Of a stretch of 64,000 nt of DNA, positions 1 through 12,449 are shown one piece after another; position 1 is the stretch's first letter; every line of letters begins with the position of its first letter. The stretch comes from Climacium dendroides. Lineage: Eukaryota > Streptophyta > Bryopsida > Hypnales > Climaciaceae. Position numbers and translations under genes: made by a program. A model generated the notes under the pieces. The model ran no database searches and was not told the DNA's origin. It saw nothing but the letters and a program-made list of their open reading frames with translations. The DNA lies in contig OX467091.1 of NCBI GenBank assembly GCA_950106755.1, forward strand, positions 6,155,538 through 6,219,537. The letters are read 5' to 3'.

Positions 1-244
1 AAACCAGATTTGAAAATGTACCCAACCTTCTCTTGGTTACCGTATTAGTATCACATCCGCTTCTCTGACACCAAACCTTTGTGAAAGTAAAGAGCCATTC
101 AGATAAGTTTACTTGCCCATCTTTGTAAATGCAGGCAAGTGCATGGGTGTGAATCACCTTTCGAAGTAAGAGTAGACTACGATTTTTATGTGGACAACAT
201 TGGATTCCACATAGTCAGATCGGCAGCCATACCTGGTTCAAAGC

Positions 245-490
245 TCACAGTGCGGAGCTGCGGAGGCGGACGGCGGACTGGAGCGCAGCGGAGGTTGCGG
301 AGCTGCGGAGGCGGACCGGAGCGGAGGCGAAAGAGCAGAGACCAAAGAGCGGGACTGCGGGAGCGGAGGCCAAAGAGTGGAGACCAAAGAGCGGGACTGC
401 GGGAGTGGACCAAAGAGCGGAGACCAAAGAGTGAGAGCGGAGGCCGAAGCGGAGACCAAAGAGCAGGAGCGGAGGCCGCAGGTGGAGACA
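245..490. repeat. GA/GC-rich minisatellite
   Basis: Imperfect tandem units built from GAGCGGAGGC, GACCAAAGAGC and GGGACTGCGGGA recur about ten times. Open frames exist on both strands but they are arginine- or serine/leucine-rich translations of the repeat, so I do not call a gene. GC content is far above the AT-rich DNA on either side. Confidence 0.8.
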
Positions 491-499
491 GAGAGATGT

Positions 500-1200
500 T
501 GAGGAACTTGAGGGATTTTTTTTGACAAATGAGAGATTATTTTCGACCCCTTTCAATTCTCAGCCTGACTTACACGCCTGAAAACCGGCCCACCCAAATC
601 ATACACGGCCGAGAACCGGCCATACCCTCGGGCCAACAAATCAAAATCCGCCTTTCTAATATTTTGAGCAGCTAAAAATCTGAAACTTCAAGATCATTAA
701 CAGTCAAAATCCTATTTAAATGATTTTTCGTCAGTTCTCTGGCCTGTAATTAAGTATTTCAATTGGCTTTTTCAAAAAATCAATCGGCTCAGTTTACACT
801 AGCTGCTGGTTCTTCCCGTTCATTGCATCCATCCATGTGGTGATGACCAATTTTGTAGAAAAAGGTTTAATTCAATTTCAAAGTTCATAGGGTCCCATTT
901 GTTTCCAAAACAAATCCAAAGATGTTTAAGTCAAGTCATAGTTTAAAAATAGTTTCTATTTCATAGTCTTAGTAGAGGAAGTACTACCATTCAATTTAGA
1001 GTTCAAATTTAGTTAAGCCATAGAGGTTCAAAATTATTTTACAAGCTATAGAGGTTCACATTACTTTACAAGCCAAAGAGGGTTCAAATCAATTTACAAA
1101 GCCACAAAGGATTCAATCATAAGGAATAAATCAATTTTAAATCAAGAGAGGTCAATCAATTAGAATCTCTCATTACAAAAGTCAACCAAGCTAGTCCTCT
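500..1200. other. AT-rich non-coding stretch
   Basis: No credible coding frame. Around 1018-1110 a loosely repeated phrase (AGAGGTTCA followed by TTTACAAGC) occurs three to four times with 30-40 bp spacing. Nothing else is recognised. Confidence 0.5.
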
Positions 1201-3750
1201 TACAAGTTGAATTCAAGTTCAATATGTCTAGTTCATTTGAAACTGAAGTTCAAGTATCTATAACTTTGGCCCATCCATCTCATTATTTATTATTAGAAAC
1301 TGTAAAAATTTCAAGTTCTAAGCTTACACAATGTTTCAAAATACCATTGCAAGTCCAAATACCATTCCTTGATCAAGGTCCAAACATGGGTCCAAATTGT
1401 CAAAGAATAATATTTGGACTTGGAGATTTAGTCTTTGAAGGTTTTAGAGTTGAGAAAAAGAAGTTTTCAAGTTAATGTTGTTCATCCATTAGGAATAGTT
1501 GAATTTCTTGATCAAGATTTGACTTAGAATTAAAGACAAAAGGAAAAAATAAATATTAGAATAAATTAACTTTGGAAGAATCTAAAAATTAGTTATTATT
1601 TATAAGGAGTTAAATGAGCTTGTTGTTTAGCTTTTGTAGTTTTGTTTGATTCCTTAACAATTTGGCAAGTAGTTAGAAAATTAGATTTGATAGGATTCGG
1701 TTTGAAAAAAATCTCAAAAAAACCCTAGAAAATTAAAAAGAAATAGGATTATAAAAAAAATTAGAAAGAAAATAGAATAAAAAGAGAGGAGCCAAAAGAA
1801 AAGAGACTATACTTTTCTAAGTCTAATACACAAGTCTACAAAATACAACTTTCAAATATAAAAAATACAAAAAGAAAGTAGAAAGGTTGTACAATGACAT
1901 CATGGTCATGGTGAATGAAGATGGGATCATTGAATCTATCGAGGTTGAGGTTAGTTTGTGAATTTTTTCCCCCAATTGCTTTATTTTCATAAAAATAATT
2001 GAATAAAATTAGACAACAGTAGTAGAAGCTAAAGTTTAGATTGAGACTATTAGAATAATTAAAAAAAACTAACTTTGAATTCAAAAGTAGTTAGATAAAG
2101 TCAATAGTTTTTCAACAAGATTTTAACCATAAAAAATAGATGAAAACTTCAAAAGTTACAATTGGATGAAAATAGACTTAAAAGTAGATAAAAAGTAGAA
2201 AAGTCATTCCAAAGAATCCAAGAAAAAATATTAGAGTATAGATCAAAAGTAGAAATAAAAAGTGAAAGTGAAAGTAAAAGAAAATTGGATGAAGTTTGAT
2301 GAACCAGTTATTGGTTAAACTTCATCCATAGATAATTTTTGCTAGAAAAGTCAAAAATTTAAATGTTTAAACTTTTTAGAAAGATGAATTTAGGAAAATT
2401 TGCTTTAAAATACTTTAGACCTAAAAATAGCAAGTATAATTATAAATTAAAACAATAGGGGAGTAAAAAGAATCTTTTGAAAGATAACTTAGAAACAATT
2501 TAGGACTAGAATCATTGAGAGAATGTTTTCAAGTTTCCAAAACTAGCCTAACCTTAGAAAATAGATTAGTACTGAAGAAATTAGAATAGGATAAAGTTTT
2601 GATTTAATTTGGATGAAGTCTGAATGGAAATCAACCAAAGTTGGTCAAACCAAGTCAAATTCAAAACTTAAATAGAAGAACTAAAACCAAAAATATTCCA
2701 AAAATTCACATTCAATTTCAATTCCTAAAATAGGAAAAATAGATGGATGAAGTTTTAAAATTTGATTTAAGAACTAAATTTCATCCGTGGACAATTTTTA
2801 GAAGATTAGTCCAATCTTAATGATCTTTATTATTTTGGAAAAGGCATAATAGGCCCTACAACTTAGCATCTTGAAAAACCTTTATTGACTAATCCCTCGC
2901 AATCTTTAATTTTGGTTTTCATAGCCAAAATTAGTTGTAATTACTAATTTACTTTTGAGTTGGTTGGTAGTTGCAATTAGGGAAATGAAGAGGAAGAACA
3001 AGAAGATCCAATTTCTTGAAATGCATAATTGGATTACACGTTAGATACTCACTTAGATTCATTTAGTATGACAAAACACACTAAGAACCTGGTGTTTGAA
3101 ATTCAATTGAATAGGCTAGACAACAATCCTTCTAAGAACTTGTATTTATTGTAAATATGTAGTACATGCTCTTTACTTAGACATAGTTTCTGTCTTTTTA
3201 TTTTATTTTTAATCTCATAATTTGCTCCACAACTTTGCCAAGGTGTTTATAATTTTATGTTTTGTCCAATATATAAGGGAACCAACACAAAAATGTGAAA
3301 TATTAGAAATTGAGGCCTGTGAGTGCCCATTTAGTCACTTGGGACTCGTAAATTATTTTTTTATTTTATTTTATTAGTTTTGAGTATAGTTTTATATACA
3401 AAAATCCCTAAAAAGAGTGAATAATCAAAATAGAGATGTCACTTACCAATATAGCATTTGGTCTTAAATAGAATATTTTTCTTTAATTATAACCAAATTC
3501 CGCATGTAGATAGGGTAGAAATCCAAAAATTGTATAAAGTAAGCGTATTTAGTAGAAATTGCCCAACTTGTCTAAACCTAACAAATCCTAGATAAATTAG
3601 TCTAAAGGAACTATGTAAGAATCCTAGCTTAGATTCCCAAAGAGAGGTTTTAGTATCTCTATTCTATTAGTAAAATGGTAGAAACCCCAATTGTTAGCCT
3701 ACAGGTGAAGGCATCTATAATCTAAGTACGGTGACTTAAGGTGGAAATTA
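1200..3750. repeat. Dispersed AT-rich repeat, copy 1
   Basis: Non-coding, A-rich on the + strand. Phrases in this block recur in the same order at 35860-37720: a GATGAAGTTTGATGAA / AAACTTCATCCAT hairpin-like phrase near 2283 and 2748 here, and near 36860 and 37306 there. The part from about 3390 to 3720 (AAAAATCCCTAAAAAGAGTG, then GCATTTGGTC, then CCCAATTGTTAGC) matches 51170-51390. It is probably an old retroelement or LTR remnant, and no protein domain is visible. Confidence 0.5.
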
Positions 3751-3989
3751 TGCTAGGAGTTGAATGGCGCAATCGGTTTGCCAAGATTCCCTTCAATTTG
3801 GAAGATTCTATGATTACCGAAAGTTAAAGGAAATAGCGGGATTTGATTTTCCTTCTTTAGATGGGCAAAGTAAAAATATGAGCTTGCACGTCTCTTGTGG
3901 AATTCCATAAGAGGTTCCATAAAAATTCTTGTTTTTTTATCTCCAAAAGATCTTTTTCCGAGCGGTCAACCGCTAAAAGCCATAATAGG

Positions 3990-4490
3990 AAATTTCCTAG
4001 GTTGTCACATCGGGCGGGTTGGGGTCATCGGACGTCCTGGACGGATGGACAAACCGGACGGGACGGATAGACGGTCTGGACCCCATTTTGGAATTCGAGT
4101 AGGAAATTCTACCTAAAATCCAAATTTTTCTTAAACCTAACCGTAGGTACCTAACATGGCCATCCACGTTTTAGAGAGGGCGTGGACGGGTAGTCCATGT
4201 TGAGACGTAGTTGCATAGGCGAGGACAATTATAGGCGGAGACGTATAACGCATGGGCATGGACGTATATGTACAGGTGGGGACAGTGGTGAGTAGGCACG
4301 GACGTACTTGAATGAAGACGTTCTGAGACTAGGGCGTGGATGCTAATGCGTGGATGTCATTTGGCAGAGACGTTCCCTTCCTGGGCGTGGGTGTCTCCAA
4401 AAAGGTGGGGACGCTAGTGCAGACGCGTGAATGTGTTGGGCGGAGACGCAGTGGGACAGTGGTCGCTCCCACAGCCCCAACTGTGAAATG
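3990..4490. repeat. GGGGACG-type array, outer-left of unit 1
   Basis: About fifteen variants of a short GC-rich motif (GGCGTGGACG, GGCGGAGACG, GGTGGGGACG) spaced 10-25 bp apart, with a denser GGACGTCC/GGACGG block at 4020-4085. The same motif family is at 8560-8720, 10070-10232, 12450-13075 and 16660-16890, always beside the divergent gene pairs described below. It is either transposon subterminal repeat or promoter repeat, and no terminal inverted repeat was found. Confidence 0.7.
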
Positions 4491-4864
4491 CTTTTAGTTT
4501 CAAAAAGACCAGAAGTGGACGATGAAGAAGGTGAACTTGGGACTTCTTTTTCATTGTAATTGGGATGAAGGTAATTTTATTTGCGGAGAAATTTTATCAC
4601 ATTTAATCTTTATGTAATGTGTGAATTTGCTCCTATTAGAATACATATTTCTCTAGAATTTAATATGGACAAGTTGAAATTATGCTTCTTGCAAACTTAT
4701 TCATGAGCATGACAAATTATAAATTACAAAGTTCCAAAATTTAGGGTAGAAACCAAAAACAATTTCCAATTTCATACTTTGATATAAACCAAGAACAATA
4801 CAATGGACCATTGTTTTCCAAGCCCTACTACTTCAGCGCTGGTTTCCTACCATAATTTTCTATA

Positions 4865-7800
4865 CTATTCACTCATTCTTGAAGAATTAGAATCTTCTTC
4901 TTTTTCTTCTACTGCTTCTGGTATATTACTCAATCGACTAGATCTACGGACATGTCCTGTAGAAGGTCCAGCCACATGAACTTGTGGAATGTGTACATCC
5001 TCATCAACAAGTGCCTCATCGTCGACTTCTTCATCCTCTTCATCTTCCATGTCTTCGCTTCTACCCTCTTCTTCTTCTTCCATTCTATGGCCCTCAAATT
5101 TAGAGTTCTCATTTTGAAGCTCAATGACTCTTCTTTCGTCTCTATGAGTCTTCCTCAATCTTTTATGTCACTTCGCTGCGGGATCTTCTGCATCTGAATT
5201 GATAGTAGGACCTCTTCGACTTCCATGAACTACACGTGCTGGAGTTTGTAAAAATGGAAGTACCTCCTCTATTGGTCTTCTTGCTCCAATTCTTCGCGGA
5301 AGAGCATGATTGGGGGGCCTTGAAGATGAAGCTCTATCAGTGTTCCTCTCTCCTCAATCACCTCGAACAGTTTGTTGCGCATGCCTATAGTCACCCACAA
5401 CAAGTTCATTAGGAGGTAGTGGGGGGTTCTACCATTGACAAGAGCATTGGATGCATTAACATCTATGCCCTCAACATTCTCCACTGAGCCTAACCCTTTT
5501 TGGCGAGGTCTACTTGTTGCATTCAAACGGTGTGGTTTAGTGTACGTTCTCTTGGCATGCTTCAGCCTTGTCCTACAATAGGGGCCACTATTGCAGTGGA
5601 GTGTGCTACAAGAACCCAAGCACCAAGGACATCATCATCTTCAATTTTTGGAGCACGAACATATCTCTCGCCATCTACAATGGCTTCATTTCTTGCTATA
5701 GTATTCGAAGTTTGAATATTTTCGATGTTTGTACCATAGTGCTCTTATCGGAATCTAATGTTCCCCAAGGGCGTAGCTGCCTAGCCTGCCCCATGATGAA
5801 TCCTATTTGCAACATCGCCACGACCAGACCCTTTATTGTTCGGAGCTGCAGGTTCACTATATTTCCCCCACTTCCAGCATTTTGCACATTGACATTTCCG
5901 CCTCCATTTCTTGGTCGCCAATTGTCGTCATTGTTGTCATCATCAGGGGGAATATCATCGTCATTAGGATTTCCAAATACATCTTCGTCATCGTCCAGAG
6001 GAAAGCAAAAGGGTCAGGATGAACTATGCCTTTGATTGGATGGTTTGGAGGGGGCGAAAAACTACGACGAATGCGACAATTTGCATCTATGCCATCTTCC
6101 AGACCAACTTCATCTCCGTAGTAGTTTCGTGCTTCTTGGAGGTGGTCGGCACCCTCCCTCCAAAGATTTTGGAATGCTTCATACACTGGAAGTGCACGAT
6201 TTTCTTCCTCCTCGTATTTTGCAACATCTTCTGCTTGCATTGCATCAAATTCGCGATTGGCTTCATGGACTGGAATAGGGCTTAGAACATCTGAGTCATA
6301 ATCCTCCGACAGTTGTTCAAATCATACCAACGAATCGGATCTGCACCTTGTCTTTGTCAAAGGACGCGGCTATTGGTGTATATATATACCAGAGACTCCG
6401 CCTTGTCCATTGCTAAGCGGTTCCTGGTCCTATTGTGGACAAAAGAAAACATGCTCCAATTTCATTCGCAAGACGATGTTGAACATGTGAGGGAAAGAAC
6501 ACGCTTCGCAATTTTGGATAGGACTCGATCTCCTATCCTATTCCACCATTGGTGGGGAAGTAACCCGGTGTCCTGAATGTTTGGGGTTTCAATTGGGCTG
6601 TAAGGTCCTGTGCGCTCTTCATACTGCGTTAGTTTGAGCATAACATCATCATATCGTACCTGAACCACGCTTTCTAATTTATAAATAACCCTATACAATG
6701 CATGAAGGACTATTCTGTCAGTCTTCAATCGTGGATAATCTGCCAAAAACGGATTCAATAATGCACCGGCATAGTGAATATCAATGAATACCATATCCCA
6801 TCTGTCCTCAAAAGAAGACTCGATGCTTGCCGCCAAAGCATTGGGGAGGAAAAAAGATGCGTCCGTTAAACTATGCACATGTCGTCATAGGTTCGTCATT
6901 GTTAGCCATGCTTTGCCCATGGCTGGTTCTCGTTCATCAAAAATGCGCAACACTTTCACTACATCTGTCGCAATGTATACATAATCAGTGCCAAAATTCC
7001 ACGTTTGCAATGGTATCTATGGCCTCTTTAGCAAGCTCTGCGTACTGTTTGTATAGCGTTGCAACATAATTCAATACATGTGGATGCCTTATCAATTGGA
7101 CCAATACGTGCTTCAATGACAGCAATCGCTGCATCATGAGGAAATGAGTCCTAAATCTTGTATCATTGGAGACTAACAACTACAACTTTGGACTCAACTC
7201 GCGGAAAGTAGCCATTGTTGCGTGGTGGTTTTTGATGTATTGGCAAGCCCTCTTTGCCCTCGCCAATAACTCTGCAAAACATGGCAATTTAGACCAATCT
7301 TCCAGCAACAAATCCAATGCATGTGCCGCACAACCCTGTTTAAAGATGTGTGGATATGTCCCAATAACGTCTGCGATTGCTCCAAGCATGTTCTTTGCAT
7401 TGTCTGTACAAATCTGGATTATGTTGTTCGGGCCCACCTTCTCAATGAAGACTTTCAACTGGTCTGCTATGTATACCATGGTTTTATTTTCACCCGTAGT
7501 GTCAATGGATCCAAGGAAGACATCTCCTGTTGGACAGGACATCATCACATTCATCAACGGCCGTCGATTGACATCGTCCCAACCATCAGTGCATATTGTG
7601 ACTCCATAATTCTGCACTGCAAAGGCTGTTTTTTCTTTAATCTCATTTTCAATCTGCATCTTCTTAGGTTCAATCATTTGAGTCCTGAGTTGATGGTAAG
7701 AGGGCGGAGAATATTCAAATCGTGCCAACGAGGTTGCCCTCACTACCTCAATGAAGGCCGGATGTCTCACCACATTGAATGGCACATTTGCCTCATAAAA

Positions 7801-8280
7801 AAAACTAGCCCATTTTTCATCCAATGCCTTCCTCTTCGCAATGTTTAGTGCATCCGCCATCCGCTGCTGACGCAGTGGCCCTGATCCAGTGGAATTTGAT
7901 GCCGCAACGTCACTAGGCCCTGGTGGAACATTTAATGCTTCACGTCTATGGCCCACACCTACAAGTCCCTCCCATGCCACTTCATTCTGGACTGACTGGT
8001 TGGAACCTCTGTCTCCAACATTTGGGGCTGATATAGATGGCTCACTCAGACCCAATTCTGTATCTGGAGGGGGTTCTATATTCATCCGTTATGGTATAAA
8101 GTTTGCACAATTGGCAAATTTGTGTCTTACCGCTCGAGGTAGTTTTGAGCACACTATTTACTCCAACTTTGCCCGGAAACTGTAGTGGGCAAAAGCACGC
8201 TCACGTTTGTAGCTAAATGTCCCGCCACAATATACACAAGTCACTTTACTTTCATCATCAGAAAAATTGAACCATGGTTC
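4865..8280 (-). pseudogene. hAT-superfamily transposase, decayed
   Basis: It reads leftwards. A BED zinc finger (CVYCGG..., later HY) lies at about 8160-8260 in frame with the main frame but with stops between. The 7180-8085 frame carries the RNase H-like hAT/DUF659 core (ICTDGWDD, CTDNAKNM, GCAAHALDLL). The C-terminal hAT dimerisation region, with SSCE-stop-NWSMFSF, lies around 6380-6880. An acidic tail follows to 4865 (EEEEEGRSEDMEDEEDEEVD, then RRSSRLSN). Damage comprises in-frame stops and about two or three frameshifts (near 6985, 6290 and 5990). Several stops sit where the family has arginine, fitting CGA to TGA. As a transposase it would cut and paste hAT ends, but no 8-bp duplication or hAT terminal repeat was found around it. 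A TATA box at 8548-8555 faces this gene. Confidence 0.85.
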
Positions 8281-8547
8281 CTATTCTTTTGTTTGTTTTC
8301 ACCCTGAAGTCATCTTGATAGGCAACAACTTTCAATAACCTTGCCCTCGACAATTTGATGTTCTCCACGACAAAGTCTCAGTAACCAAAATCAAGATAGC
8401 ACTTGTCCACTGCTGGAAGTGACTTTAACATCACCTCAAAAGTGAACCAATGCCGTTTTCAGCCAATGAACCCAAGCAAGGAGCTTAAAAGAAGTCCAAG
8501 ATCATGAGGCCAAGTTGGAAACGTAGCCTCCTAATGGCAGCCTGCTC

Positions 8548-8555
8548 TTTATATA
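8548..8555 (-). promoter_or_regulatory. TATA box for the hAT gene
   Basis: TATATAAA on the - strand, about 270 bp upstream of the BED-finger coding region and just inside the left edge of the GGGGACG array. Its mirror partner on the + strand is at 8831. Confidence 0.6.
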
Positions 8556-8725
8556 CCCGGACAAGGTAGGGGCGGGGACGTATGGAGCAGGGGCGGGGAC
8601 GCTGTGGACAGGAAGGCAACGGCGGAAGATCAAGCGGGGACGTAGAAGGGCCAGGCAGGGACGCTGATCCCAGATTGGGCGAGGACATACTGGGCGGGAA
8701 CGCAAGGGGCGTAGACGTTGTCAAA
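8556..8725. repeat. GGGGACG array, central promoter of unit 1
   Basis: Close variants of GGGGCGGGGACG (GGCGGGGACGT, GGCAGGGACGC, GGGCGAGGACAT, GGCGTAGACG) repeat roughly every 20-35 bp between two outward-facing TATA boxes. Inferred role: shared regulatory core of the divergent hAT (-) and unknown (+) genes. The layout is the same as at 16660-16890. Confidence 0.7.
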
Positions 8726-8830
8726 ATGTCTTGGTTTTTTATGTGTAAGCAATTTTAGCTGTCATCCGCGTTCAACGTCTGCGCCATGACCGTCTACGCC
8801 CCAACTCGACTGCCTACATTCCTGTCGGGG

Positions 8831-8839
8831 ATATAAGTA
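8831..8839 (+). promoter_or_regulatory. TATA box for the + gene at 9031
   Basis: ATATAAGTA lies 192 bp before the ATG at 9031. It is divergently oriented from the TATA box at 8548 across the GC-rich array. Confidence 0.5.
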
Positions 8840-9030
8840 CCACCCCTGACAGTTCTGCCGTGCCACCCTTGCGTTCTTGGACTTCACATTTGAGCTCCAA
8901 GTTGGGGTGGGGTACATAGGCTTCACAACTCAAGGTTCACGACTTCTCTTATTCTCTCATTCATTATTTTGGGTAAGAGGAAAATAGGATTACTTCTTTA
9001 CATACTATTTGGGACACTAATTTGTAAAAA

Positions 9031-9420
9031 ATGTTGCAACCCAGTGTTGAAGCCAATGTAGTTGCACGGAAACAAAAGGCTCAAGATAAGGGTAGGCCTC
9101 GGAATTGTAAAAATTCAAAGATGCGCTTGCATATTCTATTTGATCCTGAACAACTTGCCTTCCTTGGTTGGAAAAATGAAGTGCAACCTTGGACAAAACG
9201 AATGTGTGAGAAATATATTGCTTGGTGCCACATTGATAAAGTATTCCTACAAAACATGCATGAAAAACACTATAAGTTTCAAGTAGCCAACCTTTACCAC
9301 TGTAGGAACCCTATATATGTAAAAGTTCAATTTATTGTATTACACTTTGAGTATTTGGATTACATCGTTGCAGAAATTCTCATTCATGTCATTGTAAATA
9401 TACTTATATATTCTCTATGA
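9031..9420 (+). CDS. Unrecognised protein, 5' part of unit-1 + gene
   Basis: An open frame of 129 codons starts at ATG 9031, downstream of a TATA box. The first 85 residues look like protein: a basic N-terminus (ARKQKAQDKGRPRN), then a Trp/Cys-containing segment (AFLGWKNEVQPWTKRMCEKY). After about 9288 (KFQ then GTAGCC) the translation becomes hydrophobic and AT-driven, so a donor site there is plausible and the real exon is probably 9031-9288. No domain is recognised. It occupies the position that the kinase-like gene occupies in the second unit. It could be a captured host gene fragment. Confidence 0.4.
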   Translation: MLQPSVEANVVARKQKAQDKGRPRNCKNSKMRLHILFDPEQLAFLGWKNEVQPWTKRMCEKYIAWCHIDKVFLQNMHEKHYKFQVANLYHCRNPIYVKVQFIVLHFEYLDYIVAEILIHVIVNILIYSL

Positions 9421-9487
9421 AGTGATCATAACGTTGTGATGCCCAAAAAGCTTTTACATGTACTTTTGCCCTTTACTTAAAACGGAT

Positions 9488-9758
9488 TGCATGTTTGTAA
9501 TTTGGTGGCCCTTTGCTCATGTACACTTAAAATGAATTAAAAAATTGTAGAGTGCATGATTTGGTGGCCCTTTACTCATGTAGCCTTCAAATAAAATAAA
9601 AAATAGTGGAATGCATAAATAGGTGGTCCTTTGCTCATGTACACTTAAAATGAAATAAAAAATTGTGGAATGCATGATTCGGTGGCCCTTTGCTAATGTA
9701 GACTTCAAATAAAATAAAAAATTGTAGAGTGTATGATTCGGTGGCCCTCTGTTCTAAC
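9488..9758. repeat. 59-bp tandem repeat with alternating A/B units
   Basis: Four units and a partial fifth start at about 9488, 9553, 9612, 9671 and 9730. Each begins TGCATGAT..GGTGGCCCTTTG. Units 1 and 3 carry TACACTTAAAATGAA, while units 2 and 4 carry CTTCAAATAAAAT, so the array is a two-monomer (118 bp) higher-order repeat. Unit 1 has a 6-bp insertion. Confidence 0.85.
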
Positions 9759-10069
9759 ACCCTCCCTATTTTATAAAAATAGGGAAGTCATCACAAAGCA
9801 TACTTTCATCTCATACAAATGAATATTCAGAAATCCATACATATAAAGGTTAGGCAGGTCAACAAACAAACTCATTGGGAATTGAACATTCATGCTTAGA
9901 ATTACTAATTTAGGGGCTGTCCTTGAAGGATTAATGATAGAGGTGGCCCTTCATAACTGCCCTGAACATAGTTTGGCAAGCGCTCCTGTCGGACATTTCA
10001 AGAAAACAAGATTTACAGTTGAAGCTACAAGCAAGTCGCCCAACCTTGGAAGTGGTTCAGTGAAATGGA

Positions 10070-10232
10070 CAGGGCAGACATGTTGGGGCGCAAACGCAAA
10101 GACCAGGCGCGGACACTGAGTGGAGGCGCAAAAGTATTGTCTGGGTGTGGACGCTCAAGCAAAGACGTATTGTCAGGGCGAGGACGCTAGACCACGGGCC
10201 GACCTTCTAGGCAGAGACGTTGGGGCACAGAC
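10070..10232. repeat. GGGGACG-type array, outer-right of unit 1
   Basis: Motifs such as GGGGCGCAAACGC, GGCGCGGACAC, GGTGTGGACGC, GGCGAGGACGC and GGCAGAGACG occur in quick succession. It closes unit 1 on the side opposite 3990-4490. Confidence 0.65.
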
Positions 10233-12320
10233 CTCCAAGGAAGTCAACAATGCATTGGCTGTGGGTTTTTTCCAGTTTTCGAGGCAATAAAGTTTACATC
10301 TTCCACCTACTTGCTAACAGGTGGTGGCTGTACAGCTCATAAAACCCTGAGACATGACGAATTTGGAGTGTCTTTCATAAAGCACTTCATCTCCTTTGAT
10401 GTTTTGGTGCATTGTAAGGAAAATTCAAAATTATGCTATGTTCATAGCCTAAGTTGCAACTTACTATCCTACATTTTCCATGAAAATTGTCATTTTCCGT
10501 CTACTTGCCGAAAGGTAAGAAGGAAAAATAATGACTGTCACTCTATTTTCCAACGATGTTGTTCAAGCACATGGAGAAAAAATTGTTTTGAAGGAATAGA
10601 CAATGTCGAAGCCTAAGGGACTAAAGAAAAGAAAGACAACAGTAATTTTCTGACCTATTTCCCTAGTATACATGCCAAAGAAAAGCCAATCCTTTAGACA
10701 ATAGGCCTTAAAATTTGTAGTCTTGCAAGCGTGGACGGGCCACGAACGAAATTCTAACATACACATTGAATTACTTTAGAATACAATTGAAGATAAGAAA
10801 TTTTTTGAAATTTTTTTGAAACACAAATGCAACTTCAACATCAAATATAAAAATATTGCACAAATGAAACCATTTATTCTTTAATTCATTCACTTGCTTT
10901 AATACTCGTGGAGTTAACCTGAAAATGACCTTGGGGACAGAATTTGTCCTTAGACATTTTAAGAAGACAAATAAAACCTACCCAAATCATTTGTATAGAT
11001 TTAACATCCCCATGATCCAACATTATGATCTTCCAATCTGCAATTGATATTTTTGTATTTTCTTTTCCTATGTACTCCCTAATATGTCTAGTTTTAATTT
11101 GTACAATTATAATTTTTTTTAAATGGTACAACTTATCAAAATATTGGCATTTTATTCAATGTAGAGTAAATTTCTTGAAGCTAAAGAAATCTCAAGGTCA
11201 TTCTATGGTTCAACAAAAAATCATGCTTGTAGAAATCACTCCTTTTAATTTAAGGTATACAACTATACACCTAAGTTAAGTCCCACATTTCATGTGGGAC
11301 TATTTCTTTTCGTTATTGTATTTTGGAGAACTTATATTTTTACATGAAAAAGTATTGGAGGCATATTTTTCATACCCTATGATTTTCCATAAAGTCGATC
11401 AAGCAATCTTCATAGTTGGGCCATCTTGGATATAAAACTTATGCCTTTGATTTTGCCATGCACCTATACATCCTAAACTATGAAATCAATGGCCAATATT
11501 GAAACTAATTTTTTTGATATATATGCTAGTAGTACCATGTTACAATTCTAGCTGATAATAAATAAAGATGTGCAATCTTGGCATCTTATAAATTCTATGC
11601 CAAGTATTCTATTCAACCAAGAAAGGAAAAAACAACACCATAGAAGCACAAAACACGGTCATCATGTTGAAATTGTAAATAAAAAAACACTAGTAATATG
11701 AAATGAACAAAATAAAAAATGACATTCAAAAAATGCTACAAATCCACACGAGAATATGACCTTTAGTATAGCATGGAGTCACAGAGAACATACATTATAT
11801 CTATATGTGATCGTGTATGCGTTGGCAATGGTTTACACTCTAGGATCAAAAAATAGAACAATGCTTATAGTATACTAGTATGGAAAATTGATTTTTACAA
11901 TTTACAAATATCGGTACAAACAACATGATAACTTCTTCATAGTAATTGACATGCATAATTGTTCAATTGGAAAATAAAGGATTATTGAGGAGATGTTTTG
12001 CAACTTACTCCGAGAAATCCTTCTTTGTGAAAGTACCTTCAGTTGAAGATTTGTTACTCCACAATGCTTTGTTCATTTAAAAAAAAAAATACAACATAGT
12101 TACTATGTAAACTAATATTAACTACATTATACACATTACACTACCCTCATTCCAAGTGTTATAGGTAATAAAAATTTCTCTTCAAAACTTTCCATTTTTG
12201 AAAATGGAATGAGGAAAAAAATAACTATATGAGGCACTTGATTTCTAATTTAAGTACCTCCAAAAAAGCGAAATTCCTAAGTACACTTTTTACTTTACAA
12301 GGTTCTACAATTTCAGGTTT
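10233..12320. other. AT-rich intergenic stretch without a recognised gene
   Basis: Only short frames with AT-driven composition. A small hairpin, GTCCCACATTTCATGTGGGAC, is near 11280. No transposon end or domain is recognised. Confidence 0.5.
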
Positions 12321-12324
12321 GGAG

Positions 12325-12354
12325 TTTAGGGTTTAGGGTATATGGTTTAGGGTT
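12325..12354 (+). repeat. Short telomere-type tract (TTTAGGG)
   Basis: Two perfect TTTAGGG units, a short break, and a third TTTAGGG. TTTAGGG is the usual telomere unit of land plants and many green algae. The tract is too short to be a telomere and sits 100 bp outside the second GGGGACG unit. Confidence 0.6.
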
Positions 12355-12449
12355 TCTACGGTTCAAGAATGAAGGTTTCTATTTTAATGGGTTGTGCTGT
12401 TCAAGACTTGCCTCCCTCTCTTATGTAGTCCTGGAGTACATGTTCAAAA

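Noticed and set aside
139..556. Open frames of 75-128 codons on both strands
   Set aside because: They are translations of a GA/GC minisatellite, low complexity in every frame.
3990..4490. CACTA ends for the GGGGACG units
   Set aside because: I looked for CACTA or CAGGG termini with a duplication around 3.8-4.0, 10.2-10.3 and 12.3-12.45 kb and found none that pair.
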